From Photobacterium alginatilyticum (GTDB lineage Bacteria > Pseudomonadota > Gammaproteobacteria > Enterobacterales > Vibrionaceae), in NCBI RefSeq assembly GCF_009910675.1, contig NZ_RSEJ01000008.1, positions 1 to 64,000 on the forward strand: DNA of 64,000 nt, read 5' to 3'. This document shows, piece after piece, positions 37,747 to 48,594 of the stretch; within the stretch, counting starts at the first letter, position 1, and every line of letters starts with the position of its first letter. Both the position numbers and the translations under genes were made by a program. The notes beneath the pieces were generated by a model, which worked only from the letters and a program-made list of their open reading frames with translations, ran no database searches and was not told where the DNA came from.

Positions 37747-38634
37747 ATGCCTGTACTTTCTGCCCGCCCGCTGCGTCTTGGTTTGGCCATGTGGTCCCAC
37801 AGCCACTGGCAACAAAGCCTGTATGGTACAGGCTGCAAGACCGGCGAGCGTCTTGCCCGCTATGCAGAGACCTTTGATACCGTTGAAGGCAATACCACTT
37901 TCTACGCGACGCCGGCCATCACGACAGTCAGAAAATGGCATGACGCGACACCGGATGATTTTCGCTTTACCTTCAAGCTGCCGTCAGCCATCACCCACCA
38001 GAACCAGTTGATGCATTGTGATCAGCTGTTGGCAGATTTTCTGACGGTGATGAGCCCGCTTGAAGAAAAGATCGGGCTGTGGAAAATTCAGCTGCCTGCT
38101 CACTTCGGCCCGCAGGCTCTGCCGGCACTTGAAAAGTTCCTGCAAAAACTGCCTGCCCGCTTTACCTGTGGTGTCGAGGTTCGCCATCCGGCTTTCTTTG
38201 CCAAAGGGCAAGAAGAAACAGCGCTGAATCGGCTGCTGGTCGATAACAAGGCCAACCGCATTATTATGGACAGCCGCCCGGTCTTTGCCGCCCTGCCAAC
38301 GTCCGAGGCCGTCATTGATGCCCATCAGAAAAAGCCGCGGGTACCGGTACACGCCATTGCGACAGCCGAAAACCCGATGATCCGATTTATCGGCCATCCA
38401 GACGATCCCAGCAATGATGCGTTCTTTGCCAACTGGCTTAAGCGCCTGCCCGCATGGCTGGAAAATGGCAAGCAGCCCTATCTGTTTATCCATACCCCCG
38501 ACAACAACCATGCTCCGGAACTGGCCGTCCGTCTCTACGCACAACTACAACAACAGATGTCCGGTTCACTCCGGTTGCCGGCTCACAAGCTTCCCCCGCA
38601 GGCCGAGGCCAACCCGCAGTTTGATTTGTTATAA
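37747..38634 (+). CDS. DUF72 family protein (YecE-like)
   Basis: A 295-residue soluble protein of the DUF72 family, which adopts a TIM-barrel fold; the reaction is unknown. Conserved pieces are RLGLAMWSHSHWQQSLYG, the ERLARYAETFDTVEGNTTFYATPAI block, FRFTFKLPSAITH, GLWKIQLPAHFGPQAL, VEVRHPAFF and WLENGKQPYLFIHTPDN. The ORF's first two codons begin with TTG, so ATG 37747 was taken, although no strong ribosome-binding site is seen. It is divergent from aspS, as in other gammaproteobacteria where yecE is near aspS and cmoAB. Confidence 0.85.
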   Translation: MPVLSARPLRLGLAMWSHSHWQQSLYGTGCKTGERLARYAETFDTVEGNTTFYATPAITTVRKWHDATPDDFRFTFKLPSAITHQNQLMHCDQLLADFLTVMSPLEEKIGLWKIQLPAHFGPQALPALEKFLQKLPARFTCGVEVRHPAFFAKGQEETALNRLLVDNKANRIIMDSRPVFAALPTSEAVIDAHQKKPRVPVHAIATAENPMIRFIGHPDDPSNDAFFANWLKRLPAWLENGKQPYLFIHTPDNNHAPELAVRLYAQLQQQMSGSLRLPAHKLPPQAEANPQFDLL

Positions 38635-38692
38635 CCGGGAATAACAAGGCGTTGCGACGATCAACACCTTTAGCGGCGATATAGTCACTCAC

Positions 38693-38727
38693 AAAAAAGT
38701 AGCCCATGCCAATGGCAGGAGCTACTC
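38693..38727 (-). terminator. Intrinsic terminator of the HBM chemoreceptor gene
   Basis: Imperfect stem AGTAGCCCATGCC/GGCAGGAGCTACT (38699-38727) followed by TTTTTTG on the minus strand, 58 bp after the stop codon. Confidence 0.75.
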
Positions 38728-38784
38728 GTCAAATGGTTAAACATAGTATCGTGGCTATTAGCGACAACCAAGTGCGCTCAATAG

Positions 38785-40725
38785 CTACACCTTAAAGTAC
38801 GCCAGCAGCGACTTCTGCTCTTCGGACAAACGCGATAGCTCTTCGCTTGCATGGGTACTTTGGGTAATGCCGCTGACATTCTGATGGACAATCTCAGACG
38901 TCGTTTCAACGTTCTCGGAGATCTCTTTCGTCACGCCAGACTGCTCTTCAGAAGCTGTCGCGACCAAGGTATTGAGCTCCGATATCTGGGCGACGGAGCT
39001 GGAAATACTGCTAAACGCCTCACCGACTTGCTGAGTAATAACCAGCGATTCTGCAATCAGCTCGGCATTGGACTGCATAAAGTCATCCGCTTTTTGAGCC
39101 TGACTTTGAAGCTGGGAAATAATCTCTTGAATATCAATGGTCGACTGCTGCGTCTTGGCCGCTAGCGAGCGTACCTCATCAGCGACCACAGCAAACCCAC
39201 GTCCCTGCTCTCCGGCCCGAGCCGCCTCAATAGCCGCATTCAGTGCCAAGAGGTTTGTTTGCTCGGAGATACCATTAATCACATCAACCACACTGCCAAT
39301 TTCATTCGAGTAGTCTTTGAGCTGATTGACAATTTGTGTCGACTCTTGCACCGAACTATTAATTTGTTCCGAAATCTTATCCGAACGCTGCAGGGCCTGC
39401 TGGCCATCAGCAACATTTCTTCCCGCCACATTCGCCGCTTCTTCAGCGCTGGCAGCATTGGCACTGACCTCAGCCGCGGTACTGGATAACTCATTTACCG
39501 CCGTAGCAACCTGCTCAACCTGGGCAAGTTCCTGCTCCGAATTGGCTTTAGACTCCGCCATCACTGCCGTCAGCTCAACCGATGCCGAAGAGACATTGTC
39601 AGAAATGGAGTGAAAGCCTGCAATTATTCGCTTCAATTCACGGTGCATAGCAATAGTATTGGCATAAATGCCGGTCTCTTTCCCGCTAACGGTAAAGTCT
39701 GAGGTGAGATCCCCTTCCGAGACTTTCTTCACCATCTCTGCAATCTGGCTCGGTTCGCCACCCACAACACGCATCACGCCTTTGTAGATATACAAAGCAG
39801 ATAACAAACCAATAATGACAGAGACTATAGATAAAATAGTTAATATATATTTGGCATTAACGATATCACTCTGCAGTGTCGGGCCAATTTCATCCTGGTG
39901 CTTCTTAGCTTCCAATTTAATTTCTTCAATTGAGGCAGCCGATTCTCGGCCAACCACATCCAAAACTTCAGCAACCAAACTATTTCTTTTTTCGATAATG
40001 TCTGACGTATCGTTAAATGCTACCTGGTAGGCAGAAAAGGCATTCTCAAACTTTCTAAATAGCTCAACTCGCTTAGGGTTTTGAATTTGATTTATTAACG
40101 AGCCAGCGCGACGTTTAATTTTTTTAAATTCAGCTAATGCTCGATCTTTGTCTTCAATTTCATTGCTGACCAAATATTTCGTCACATATAGCCGTGCTAA
40201 CATGACACTTTCCTGCAATTCACCGGAATAGAAAGCCGCTTCTAAATCACCATCATCATATGCAGTGTGTGCAATATCAGTGAGCATTTTCCGCATGGTT
40301 AAACCATTAGGATCAAGTCTGTTAGCGACGGTTTGATGACGCTCTTTTATTAATGCTTCTACTTGAGTAAACCCTTGCTGATACTTCTCAACTCCCGTTT
40401 TGATATCCTGGAAGCGACGCCGTAGTTCCGGCTCTAACTCAACCGCCAGCTCCTGGTCCAACAGCCCCATGGCGGTATCGATACGATTGTTAATCGCTTG
40501 CTTCAGATCGTCTGACTGGTTTTTTATATATTTATTCGCTGCTAATCGCGCCTCTAAAATATTGGCCTGAATCCGGCCAGAGGAAACACTCGATTTTGCC
40601 AGCCCCCGGTATTCAACAAACCCATCCAATGTCGTACTGAACCGAAAGAATGATGAAATAGATAATGCAAGCAATAAGATCAGTAGTAAGCCAAAGCCAC
40701 TTATTAATTGTTGTTGTAGTTTCAT
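38785..40725 (-). CDS. Methyl-accepting chemotaxis protein with HBM-type sensor
   Basis: A 646-residue chemoreceptor. TM1 is at about 9-27 and TM2 at about 298-318. The 265-residue periplasmic domain is all helical, with [30 protein letters not shown] at its start, as in helical bimodular (HBM) sensors such as those binding organic acids. A HAMP domain follows, then the methylation helices and tip [37 protein letters not shown] (near 495-525). The protein ends SLLAYFKV with no CheR-binding pentapeptide. It is monocistronic. The ligand is not predictable from sequence alone. Confidence 0.9.
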   Translation of the reverse strand: MKLQQQLISGFGLLLILLLALSISSFFRFSTTLDGFVEYRGLAKSSVSSGRIQANILEARLAANKYIKNQSDDLKQAINNRIDTAMGLLDQELAVELEPELRRRFQDIKTGVEKYQQGFTQVEALIKERHQTVANRLDPNGLTMRKMLTDIAHTAYDDGDLEAAFYSGELQESVMLARLYVTKYLVSNEIEDKDRALAEFKKIKRRAGSLINQIQNPKRVELFRKFENAFSAYQVAFNDTSDIIEKRNSLVAEVLDVVGRESAASIEEIKLEAKKHQDEIGPTLQSDIVNAKYILTILSIVSVIIGLLSALYIYKGVMRVVGGEPSQIAEMVKKVSEGDLTSDFTVSGKETGIYANTIAMHRELKRIIAGFHSISDNVSSASVELTAVMAESKANSEQELAQVEQVATAVNELSSTAAEVSANAASAEEAANVAGRNVADGQQALQRSDKISEQINSSVQESTQIVNQLKDYSNEIGSVVDVINGISEQTNLLALNAAIEAARAGEQGRGFAVVADEVRSLAAKTQQSTIDIQEIISQLQSQAQKADDFMQSNAELIAESLVITQQVGEAFSSISSSVAQISELNTLVATASEEQSGVTKEISENVETTSEIVHQNVSGITQSTHASEELSRLSEEQKSLLAYFKV

Positions 40726-41999
<1,274 letters not shown>

Positions 42000-42015
42000 G
42001 GTATTTCGTTCCACT

Positions 42016-42990
42016 ATGTTTAGTTTTTCTGAGTTTTATCAACTCATTGCCCAACATGAAACACTGCGTCCCTGGCTCAATACACTGCCTAAGCAGCTGA
42101 GTGACTGGGAAGCGGCCGAGCATGGCGACATGGGCCGCTGGATGCGCGCACTGCAAAAATTCCCGACAGCCAAGCCAGACATCATCGATCTGAAAAATGA
42201 AGTCAGTGTCCGTTATGAAGACGGGATTGCCGATGGCGAACAGAAACGCCTGGAAAGCCTGCTTCGCCTGCTGCATCCTTGGCGCAAAGGGCCGTACAAC
42301 ATGCACGGCATCCACATTGACACCGAATGGCGCTCGGACTGGAAGTGGGATCGCGTCCTGCCACATATCTCGCCACTAAAAGGCCGGACGGTGCTTGATG
42401 TCGGCTGCGGCAACGGCTACCACATGTGGCGCATGCTGGGTGAAGACGCCAAGCTGACCGTGGGTATCGACCCGTCTAATCTGTTCCTGATCCAGTTCGA
42501 GGCCATTCGCCGCCTGATGGGCCAGGATAACCGTGCATTCCTGCTGCCGCTCGGCATTGAGCAGTTGCCGGAGCTGAAAGCCTTTGACACGGTATTCAGC
42601 ATGGGTGTGCTGTATCACCGCCGCTCTCCGCTGGATCATATCATTCAGCTAAAGAACCAACTGCGCAAAGGTGGCGAAGTTATTCTTGAAACACTGGTTA
42701 TCGAGGGTGATGAAAATGACGTCTTGGTACCAACCGGCCGCTATGCCCAGATGCACAATGTCTACTTCTTCCCGTCGGCAAAAGCACTCAAGGTGTGGAT
42801 GGAGAAATGTGGGTTTGAGGACGTTCGCATTGTAGACGAATGTGTCACCACAACCGACGAGCAAAGGTCGACTGACTGGATGACCAACAATTCACTCCCT
42901 GAATATTTAGACCCGCAGAACCCAAGCCTGACAATAGAAGGCTACCCAGCACCCAAACGGGCGGTCCTGGTGGCCAGAAATCCTGACTAA
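42016..42990 (+). CDS. cmoB: tRNA U34 carboxymethyltransferase
   Basis: CmoB uses the carboxy-SAM made by CmoA to carboxymethylate 5-hydroxyuridine at tRNA position 34. The 324-residue product matches the family length. Blocks are [45 protein letters not shown], the SAM site [33 protein letters not shown], and [22 protein letters not shown] 42016 was chosen; the long upstream ORF extension overlaps cmoA in another frame. It is co-transcribed with cmoA. Confidence 0.96.
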   Translation: MFSFSEFYQLIAQHETLRPWLNTLPKQLSDWEAAEHGDMGRWMRALQKFPTAKPDIIDLKNEVSVRYEDGIADGEQKRLESLLRLLHPWRKGPYNMHGIHIDTEWRSDWKWDRVLPHISPLKGRTVLDVGCGNGYHMWRMLGEDAKLTVGIDPSNLFLIQFEAIRRLMGQDNRAFLLPLGIEQLPELKAFDTVFSMGVLYHRRSPLDHIIQLKNQLRKGGEVILETLVIEGDENDVLVPTGRYAQMHNVYFFPSAKALKVWMEKCGFEDVRIVDECVTTTDEQRSTDWMTNNSLPEYLDPQNPSLTIEGYPAPKRAVLVARNPD

Positions 42991-42999
42991 CTATTGACA

Positions 43000-43024
43000 A
43001 GGGATGCTATTCGCATCCCTTTTT
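43000..43024 (+). terminator. Intrinsic terminator of cmoAB
   Basis: A 7-8 bp stem GGGATGC/GCATCCC (43001-43007 with 43013-43019) followed by TTTTT, 10 bp after the cmoB stop codon. Confidence 0.88.
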
Positions 43025-43079
43025 GTACGTTAAAATATTGCCGCCTATAGAAAAATAAGAAGTACTTCTAGGAGACATA

Positions 43080-43850
43080 ATGCTTCGCCGCTGTGTGCCA
43101 TTACTCACTATTGCTTTACTTTCCGGCTGCACTCTCACGCAATCAGCCAATCATGAAAAAACAATGAACGCCATCAATACGATGGAAGAGCGTGTTAATT
43201 TTCAATTTGCGACAATGATTCAGCAAATTAATGAACAAAATGAATATATTGCTAATCTAGAAAAAGAGTTATCATCGATTTCTGAAGAATTGTCACGACC
43301 GCCGGTACATGTTGCCCCGGCAGTCGAGACAATGGTTGAAGAAGAGGAAGCCATTGCCGCTGCCGAGCCGGTTATTGATACCAAAGTGGCTCACGGTAAA
43401 GTCATATTGGGCGAGGAAGAATGGGTTTGGCTAGACTCAATACAGTCATTCTTCAAAGCCAGAATCGATACTGGTGCAACGACATCCTCTCTCAATGCAG
43501 TCGATATTCAGATCTTCGAACGTGATGGAAAAGAGTGGGCTCGTTTCAATCTAAGCCATGCTTTTGAAGGAAACGGTGATAACAGCGAAATTGTCGAAGC
43601 CCCGGTTGTACGCTGGGTAAAAGTTCGTCAGTCGACAGCGGAACAGGCAGAACGCCGGCCAGTTATCGAAGCCTGGGTCAAACTTGGACAACTGCACGAA
43701 AAAGCCCAGTTCACGCTGGCTGATCGTAGCCACATGACCTACCCGGTGTTGCTTGGCCGCGAGTTCTTCAAAGATATCGCCTTGGTCGATGTCGGCAAAA
43801 AGTTCGTTCAGGGAATGAATGAGCAACAAATACAAACAACGACTAATTAA
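43080..43850 (+). CDS. Retropepsin-like aspartic protease lipoprotein
   Basis: First gene of a three-gene operon. The 256-residue precursor has a lipoprotein signal peptide with lipobox LSGC (Cys17). A short coiled coil (about 30-75) and an acidic linker follow, then a single retropepsin-like domain (about 105-245). FKARIDTGATTSSLNA carries the D-T-G catalytic motif, and YPVLLGREFFKDIALVDV is the matching C-terminal strand. The family is often annotated as ATP-dependent zinc protease, but nothing zinc-binding is visible. It is expected to act as a dimer anchored in the envelope. GGAGA lies just upstream of the ATG. Confidence 0.85.
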   Translation: MLRRCVPLLTIALLSGCTLTQSANHEKTMNAINTMEERVNFQFATMIQQINEQNEYIANLEKELSSISEELSRPPVHVAPAVETMVEEEEAIAAAEPVIDTKVAHGKVILGEEEWVWLDSIQSFFKARIDTGATTSSLNAVDIQIFERDGKEWARFNLSHAFEGNGDNSEIVEAPVVRWVKVRQSTAEQAERRPVIEAWVKLGQLHEKAQFTLADRSHMTYPVLLGREFFKDIALVDVGKKFVQGMNEQQIQTTTN

Positions 43851-43864
43851 TTGATGAGGATGCC

Positions 43865-45370
43865 ATGACGTCAAGAATCCCGTTTTATTTCTTAATCACC
43901 TTGCTCGTCATTGCCGGGGCTGCGCTGAGCATGTACCGTCATGACGTCTACGGTGTACCGTGGACGCCAGGCGAAGAGCGCGCGTTATGGGAACTGGAAG
44001 CGCGTATCGAGTTTGATGCTATCGGCGATCCGGTCAAAGTCTCGATGGCGGCACCGGAAACCCAGCAGGGCTTTACCCTCATTGACGAGAGCACATCGTC
44101 ACCAGGTTATGGTGTGGCCCTGATTGATACCGATATGGGCCGCCGTGCCGAGTGGTCGATCCGTGAAGCCACCGGCAAGCAAATCCTCTATTACAAGACC
44201 CAGATGCTGGTTGACCAGCAGGCTACCTACTCTTCCGAACCTCCAAAAGGCGCCACGGTCTCTGTCAGCCTGGATAACCCACAACAGACAGCAGCAACAG
44301 CTCTGATTGGTCAGGCGCGTAGCCTGTCTGCCGACAATATCACCCTCGCCCGCGAACTCATCAAGCAGTTCAACGACAAGACGAACCAGAATGCCTCGCT
44401 GCTGCTCAACAGCCTGAGCCGCGAGCAGGCCATCATCAACCTGCTGTCGCTGGAAAACATCCATGCGCGTATTGTCGGGGGCCTGCTGCTTGAAGACGGC
44501 CGCCGCCGTCAGAGCATCAACCCGATGGTAGAAGTCTGGGACGGTACCAAGTGGCAGCTGTTTAACCTCCAGACCGGACAGGAAGGCAAGCCTGATGACG
44601 TACTTGTCTGGAACCAGCAGGGCCACTCGTTGCTGGATGTCATTGGCGGTCGCAATTCCAACATCAGCTTCTCGATCATCGCCCAGGACATCACCCCTCA
44701 GCAGGCGACACGGGAAAAAGTCCAGGCGGAAGATCTGCTAAACTTCTCCATTCACAGTCTGCCGGTTGAAGAGCAGGCGATGTTCAAAACTATCATGCTG
44801 GTTCCGATCGGTGCCCTGATTGTCGTCTTCCTGCGGATCATTGTCGGCCTGAAAACATCCGGTACCTTTATGCCGGTTCTGATTGCGGTTGCCTTCGTTC
44901 AGACTCAGCTGGTCACCGGTATTCTCGGCTTCCTGCTGATTGTCGGCACCGGCCTGGTTATCCGTAGCTACCTGTCGAAACTCAACCTGCTACTGGTTGC
45001 CCGAATATCCGCGGTGATCATCACGGTTATCATGATCATTTCGGTCTTTACCGTCGTGGCCTTCAAGATCGGCTTGGTTGAGGGCTTGTCCATCACCTTC
45101 TTCCCGATGATCATCCTGTCTTGGACCATCGAGCGTATGTCGATACTGTGGGAAGAAGAAGGCGCCAAGGAAGTATTGATCCAGGGTGGCGGCTCACTGC
45201 TTACCGCAGTTCTGGTCTACCTGGCGATGACCAATGGCCTGGTTCGCCACCTGACGTTTAACTTTATCGGTATCCAGCTAATTATTCTGGCATTGATCCT
45301 GATGCTGGGTAACTACACAGGCTACCGTCTCAGTGAGCTTCGTCGCTTTAAACCACTCGCGGAGAGCTAA
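43865..45370 (+). CDS. Inactive transglutaminase-like protein fused to a multi-TM domain
   Basis: A 501-residue inner-membrane protein. TM1 (about 6-25) is followed by a periplasmic domain of about 280 residues resembling a transglutaminase-like fold without its catalytic Cys (family name: inactive transglutaminase fused to 7 TM helices). Segments include SLSREQAIINLLSLENIHARIVGGLLLED and VWDGTKWQLFNLQTG. From about residue 305 there are seven TM helices (TIMLVPIGALIVVFLRIIVGL, GTFMPVLIAVAFVQTQLVTG, FFPMIILSWTIERMS, LIILALILMLGNYTGY). It is 14 bp after the protease gene and 3 bp before the ATP-grasp gene. Confidence 0.8.
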   Translation: MTSRIPFYFLITLLVIAGAALSMYRHDVYGVPWTPGEERALWELEARIEFDAIGDPVKVSMAAPETQQGFTLIDESTSSPGYGVALIDTDMGRRAEWSIREATGKQILYYKTQMLVDQQATYSSEPPKGATVSVSLDNPQQTAATALIGQARSLSADNITLARELIKQFNDKTNQNASLLLNSLSREQAIINLLSLENIHARIVGGLLLEDGRRRQSINPMVEVWDGTKWQLFNLQTGQEGKPDDVLVWNQQGHSLLDVIGGRNSNISFSIIAQDITPQQATREKVQAEDLLNFSIHSLPVEEQAMFKTIMLVPIGALIVVFLRIIVGLKTSGTFMPVLIAVAFVQTQLVTGILGFLLIVGTGLVIRSYLSKLNLLLVARISAVIITVIMIISVFTVVAFKIGLVEGLSITFFPMIILSWTIERMSILWEEEGAKEVLIQGGGSLLTAVLVYLAMTNGLVRHLTFNFIGIQLIILALILMLGNYTGYRLSELRRFKPLAES

Positions 45371-45373
45371 ACT

Positions 45374-46348
45374 ATGTCCCTATTTTCACAGTTTACCTCT
45401 CCGTTCAAGCTTCGTGAGCGCGGCATCATGGGAATGAACCAGCGCAACCACAGCTACATCGGCCGCTACAATGACCGCAGCCTGTATCCGCTGGTGGATG
45501 ACAAGCTGAAGACCAAGCATATCGCCCAACGGGCGGGGGCGACTGTTCCCGAGCTGATTGGGGTTATTGACAGCCAGGTCGACGTGAAAAAGATCCACGA
45601 TATGGTAAAAGACTGGCCGGGCTTTGTGATCAAGCCTGCCCAGGGCTCTGGGGGCAAAGGGATCCTGGTTGTCGTCAAGCACAAAGACGGGGTTTACATC
45701 AAACCGTCGGGTGCGGAAATCAACAAGCAGGACGTAGAGCGCCATATCAACAACACCATGGCGGGCCTCTTTTCGCTCGGTGGCAAGAATGACGTCGCCA
45801 TGGTCGAAAACCTGATCCAGTTTGATGACGTGTTTGACGGCTTCAGCTACGAGGGGGTGCCCGATGTCCGAGTCATCGTCTTTAAGGGCTATCCGGTGAT
45901 GGCCATGATGCGCTGCTCGACAGCAGCCTCGGATGGCAAGGCAAACCTCCACCAGGGGGCTGTTGGCGTCGGCATCGATATTGCCACCGGCAAGGCAATC
46001 CGAGCCGTTCAGTTCGATCAGCCGGTTGAACGCCATCCGGACACCGGCAAACTGCTTAGCGAGCTCGCAGTGCCTAACTGGCATAAGCTGCTGACACTAG
46101 CAGCCAGTGCCTGGGAGATGGCCGGACTGGGATACATGGGAACCGACATGGTGCTGGATAAAATACAGGGACCAATGGTACTGGAACTCAATGCCCGTCC
46201 CGGACTGGCTATCCAGACAGCCAACGGCTGTGGCTTGCTACCCCGTCTGCACCATATCGAAAACCTCGGTACGCCGAATACCCCGCCGACACCGGAAGAG
46301 CGTGTGGCCTACGCAGCCAAGCAGTTCGGCACCAAGTCTGCGTTCTGA
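45374..46348 (+). CDS. RimK-like ATP-grasp alpha-L-glutamate ligase homologue
   Basis: A 324-residue cytoplasmic ATP-grasp ligase of the RimK-related type that forms peptide-like bonds, usually adding an amino acid to a carboxylate. Features: ATP-grasp lysine strand and flexible loop WPGFVIKPAQGSGGKGILVV; magnesium and ATP ligands in MGTDMVLDKIQGPMVLELNARPGLAIQ; RVIVFKGYPVMAMMRCST. The N-terminus (MNQRNHSYIGRYNDRSLYPLVDDKL) is specific to this subfamily. It is the last gene of the operon, so a transferred product may be exported or sensed by the transglutaminase-like membrane protein and trimmed by the protease. The substrate is unknown. Confidence 0.85.
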   Translation: MSLFSQFTSPFKLRERGIMGMNQRNHSYIGRYNDRSLYPLVDDKLKTKHIAQRAGATVPELIGVIDSQVDVKKIHDMVKDWPGFVIKPAQGSGGKGILVVVKHKDGVYIKPSGAEINKQDVERHINNTMAGLFSLGGKNDVAMVENLIQFDDVFDGFSYEGVPDVRVIVFKGYPVMAMMRCSTAASDGKANLHQGAVGVGIDIATGKAIRAVQFDQPVERHPDTGKLLSELAVPNWHKLLTLAASAWEMAGLGYMGTDMVLDKIQGPMVLELNARPGLAIQTANGCGLLPRLHHIENLGTPNTPPTPEERVAYAAKQFGTKSAF

Positions 46349-46365
46349 GTTTACCGCTAAAAACG

Positions 46366-46398
46366 AAAGCCCTGATCTCGCTGTCAGGGCTTTTTTTT
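46366..46398 (+). terminator. Intrinsic terminator of the protease/transglutaminase-like/ATP-grasp operon
   Basis: A 10-bp stem AAAGCCCTGA/TCAGGGCTTT (46366-46375 with 46384-46393) followed by an eight-T run. Confidence 0.9.
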
Positions 46399-46492
46399 AC
46401 TCTAATTTGCAGCGATGCTAATCAAAAATCAAATACTTAACTTAATTGGTATAAGATAATACTCAACCAACAGCATCATGAATGGACTCACT

Positions 46493-47653
46493 ATGACGCA
46501 CTCCCCTTTCCCGCTCTTCGAGCAGCCTATCGACCGTACCGACAGCAACAGCGTAAAGTGGAACAAATACAAAGGCCGGGATATTCTGCCAATGTGGGTA
46601 GCCGACAGTGACTTTCGCGTGCCGGAAGCCATTACGCTCGCACTGCACCAACATATTGAGCACGGTATATTTGGCTACGGGCAGGCTCCTGAACGTCTTA
46701 CCGAGCTGCTTGTCGAGCGGATGAAGCAGTGCTATGACTGGGATATCGTCCCCGACTGGATAGTCTACCTGCCGGGACTTGTTTGCGGACTCAATCTCGC
46801 CGTCAGATCACTGACCGAGCATAATCAGGGCGTGATCAGCCCCAAGCCTATTTACCCACCGTTTATGTCATCCGTAAGATTGGCCAAACGCCCATTGTCT
46901 GTCGCCCCGGTTACCCTGCAAAACAATCGCTGGCTGATGGATTTAACGCAGGCTGAAATGACTCCAGACTCCAAACTGATGTTGTTTTGCAACCCGCTGA
47001 ACCCAGGCGGGACCGTGTACCGCCGTAATGAACTGCTAGCGCTGGCTGATTTTGCTCAGAAACATGATCTTTACGTCTGCTCCGATGAGATTCACTGTGA
47101 CTTAATCCTCGATGACACCGCCCGACATATTCCTTTTGCCAGCCTGAACGAAGATGCTGCCCAGCGCTCGGTGACACTTATCGCCCCGAGCAAAACCTTC
47201 AATATTGCCGGTCTTGGCGCTTCGATGGCCATCATACCGAATCCGGACCTGCGCAGGCGGTTTATCCGTGCCAAGGCCGGCATTGTCCCGGACGTTAATG
47301 TATTGGCTTATACGGCGGCACAGGCAGCTTACGAGAACTGTCAGCCCTGGCTCGATCAGCAGCTTGATTTTCTTCGTCAGCAAAAAGCAAAAGTCGAGTT
47401 GGAAATCAATGCGATGCCGTATCTCAAGCTTCACCCGATTGAAGCCACCTACCTTGCCTGGATAGACGCCTCGGCACTGCCGGTAACCAGTCCGTTCAAA
47501 TTCTTCGAGAAAGCCGGTATCGGCCTGTCACCCGGGGCTGACTTTGGCAACTCCCGCTTTGTCCGACTTAATTTTGCCTGCCGGAGCAATACGCTGGACG
47601 AAGGGCTGCGCCGAATGCGGACCGCCATTGAGGCATTAGATAAAACGAAATAA
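46493..47653 (+). CDS. PatB/MalY-family PLP-dependent C-S lyase or aminotransferase
   Basis: A 386-residue fold-type I PLP enzyme. Members cleave cystathionine-like C-S bonds; MalY also represses maltose genes in E. coli, so the family includes moonlighting proteins. The N-terminus has the family pattern NSVKWNKYKGRDILPMWVADSDF; then HGIFGYG, NPLNPGGTVYRRNEL, CSDEIHCDLI and the PLP-lysine motif APSKTFNIAGLGASM; the C-terminus has GLSPGADFGNSRFVRLNFAC. An alternative ATG at 46478 exists; neither start has a strong ribosome-binding site, but TGGA sits 6-7 nt before 46493. It is monocistronic. The substrate is not predictable. Confidence 0.87.
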   Translation: MTHSPFPLFEQPIDRTDSNSVKWNKYKGRDILPMWVADSDFRVPEAITLALHQHIEHGIFGYGQAPERLTELLVERMKQCYDWDIVPDWIVYLPGLVCGLNLAVRSLTEHNQGVISPKPIYPPFMSSVRLAKRPLSVAPVTLQNNRWLMDLTQAEMTPDSKLMLFCNPLNPGGTVYRRNELLALADFAQKHDLYVCSDEIHCDLILDDTARHIPFASLNEDAAQRSVTLIAPSKTFNIAGLGASMAIIPNPDLRRRFIRAKAGIVPDVNVLAYTAAQAAYENCQPWLDQQLDFLRQQKAKVELEINAMPYLKLHPIEATYLAWIDASALPVTSPFKFFEKAGIGLSPGADFGNSRFVRLNFACRSNTLDEGLRRMRTAIEALDKTK

Positions 47654-47727
47654 AAATACTGCTAAAGTTCTGACAGTTAAATCCGATAAAAGGAGTAATA
47701 CAAACCGGGAACCTATTTTCTCAGACA

Positions 47728-48237
47728 ATGCAGATCCATACGTTAGACAAAGCGCAGCTCATTAATGAAGTGCAGCTCGGCAATAACCTCAACCATGCGG
47801 TTGAAGGTGGTCGCCGTGCTGACTTTGCATTGATGCTCGCCATGTTGTCGCCGGATCATCTGGAAACTATCCCGGTTGACGCTCTGCCCAAGCCCGGCAA
47901 GACAGAACCGGAACTGCGTGCTTACTTCGAACTGCAGGATCCACAACCGCTTAGCACTACCGAGCACTGTTATGATAACGGGGCCGCGCAAGCCAAGGCC
48001 TTTCATAGCAGCGGGATTGCAGACGCCCGTTTGCTCCATGAATTGCAGCCGACGGCACTCAACTTTCCGCCGCAGGGTACTAAGGGCATGCCCGAGGAGG
48101 TCTACCACAACTTGTCCGGTCATGAACGCCGGATGCTCCCCCCGAAGGAAGACGCAACCATTAAGGCATCGCCACAGGATTTGTACCTGTCACTGATCCA
48201 CGCCAAACGCTTTGCCGAAATGTATCAAACTGCCTAA
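47728..48237 (+). CDS. VC2046/SO_2500-like conserved protein
   Basis: A 169-residue soluble protein with no TM segments. The N-terminus MQIHTLDKAQLINEVQLGNN and HAVEGGRRADFALMLAMLSPD match what I recall of the Vibrio/Shewanella protein family named VC2046/SO_2500; this is from memory. The remainder is polar, with a motif-like segment NLSGHERRMLPPKEDATIKASPQDLY. The function is unknown. It follows the PatB-like gene by 74 bp, in the same direction, and may be co-transcribed with it. Confidence 0.6.
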   Translation: MQIHTLDKAQLINEVQLGNNLNHAVEGGRRADFALMLAMLSPDHLETIPVDALPKPGKTEPELRAYFELQDPQPLSTTEHCYDNGAAQAKAFHSSGIADARLLHELQPTALNFPPQGTKGMPEEVYHNLSGHERRMLPPKEDATIKASPQDLYLSLIHAKRFAEMYQTA

Positions 48238-48594
48238 ATTGCAGCCAAATTCCCCCGTTGCTCACAGTATTTGTATTTTCGTGACAACCATCATAGCTTT
48301 GTTATTTCCCGGCAGCACACTGCTCACAATTCACTAACATTTAGTGGCGGTTTGGGGCAAATTGGGCGCTTTTTCACAGTTAATCCCCGCCCAAGGCTTC
48401 ACTATAGAATTATCTTTTTCGTTTACTTGATGATCGATTTATCGGCCAGGTGCGTAACTTTGGAATTGGATAAATTTGGCAATAAAAAACACAACATCCC
48501 AACAGTGCCAAATTGAAGACTTTCACTTTCGAAGTGCCCAGAAACTGCTACCAAGCAGCGCACCATCCGGTACAAACGGGGGAAAGAACGAGTT
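48238..48594. other. Intergenic region upstream of the SDR-like gene
   Basis: 357 bp. It holds a 9-bp inverted repeat AATTTGGCA/TGCCAAATT (48473-48481 with 48506-48514, 24-nt loop) and a small hairpin CACTTTCGAAGTG (about 48526-48538). Both probably lie in the leader of the SDR-like gene. No T-tract follows, so they are more likely regulatory RNA structure or a protein site than a terminator. Confidence 0.5.
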
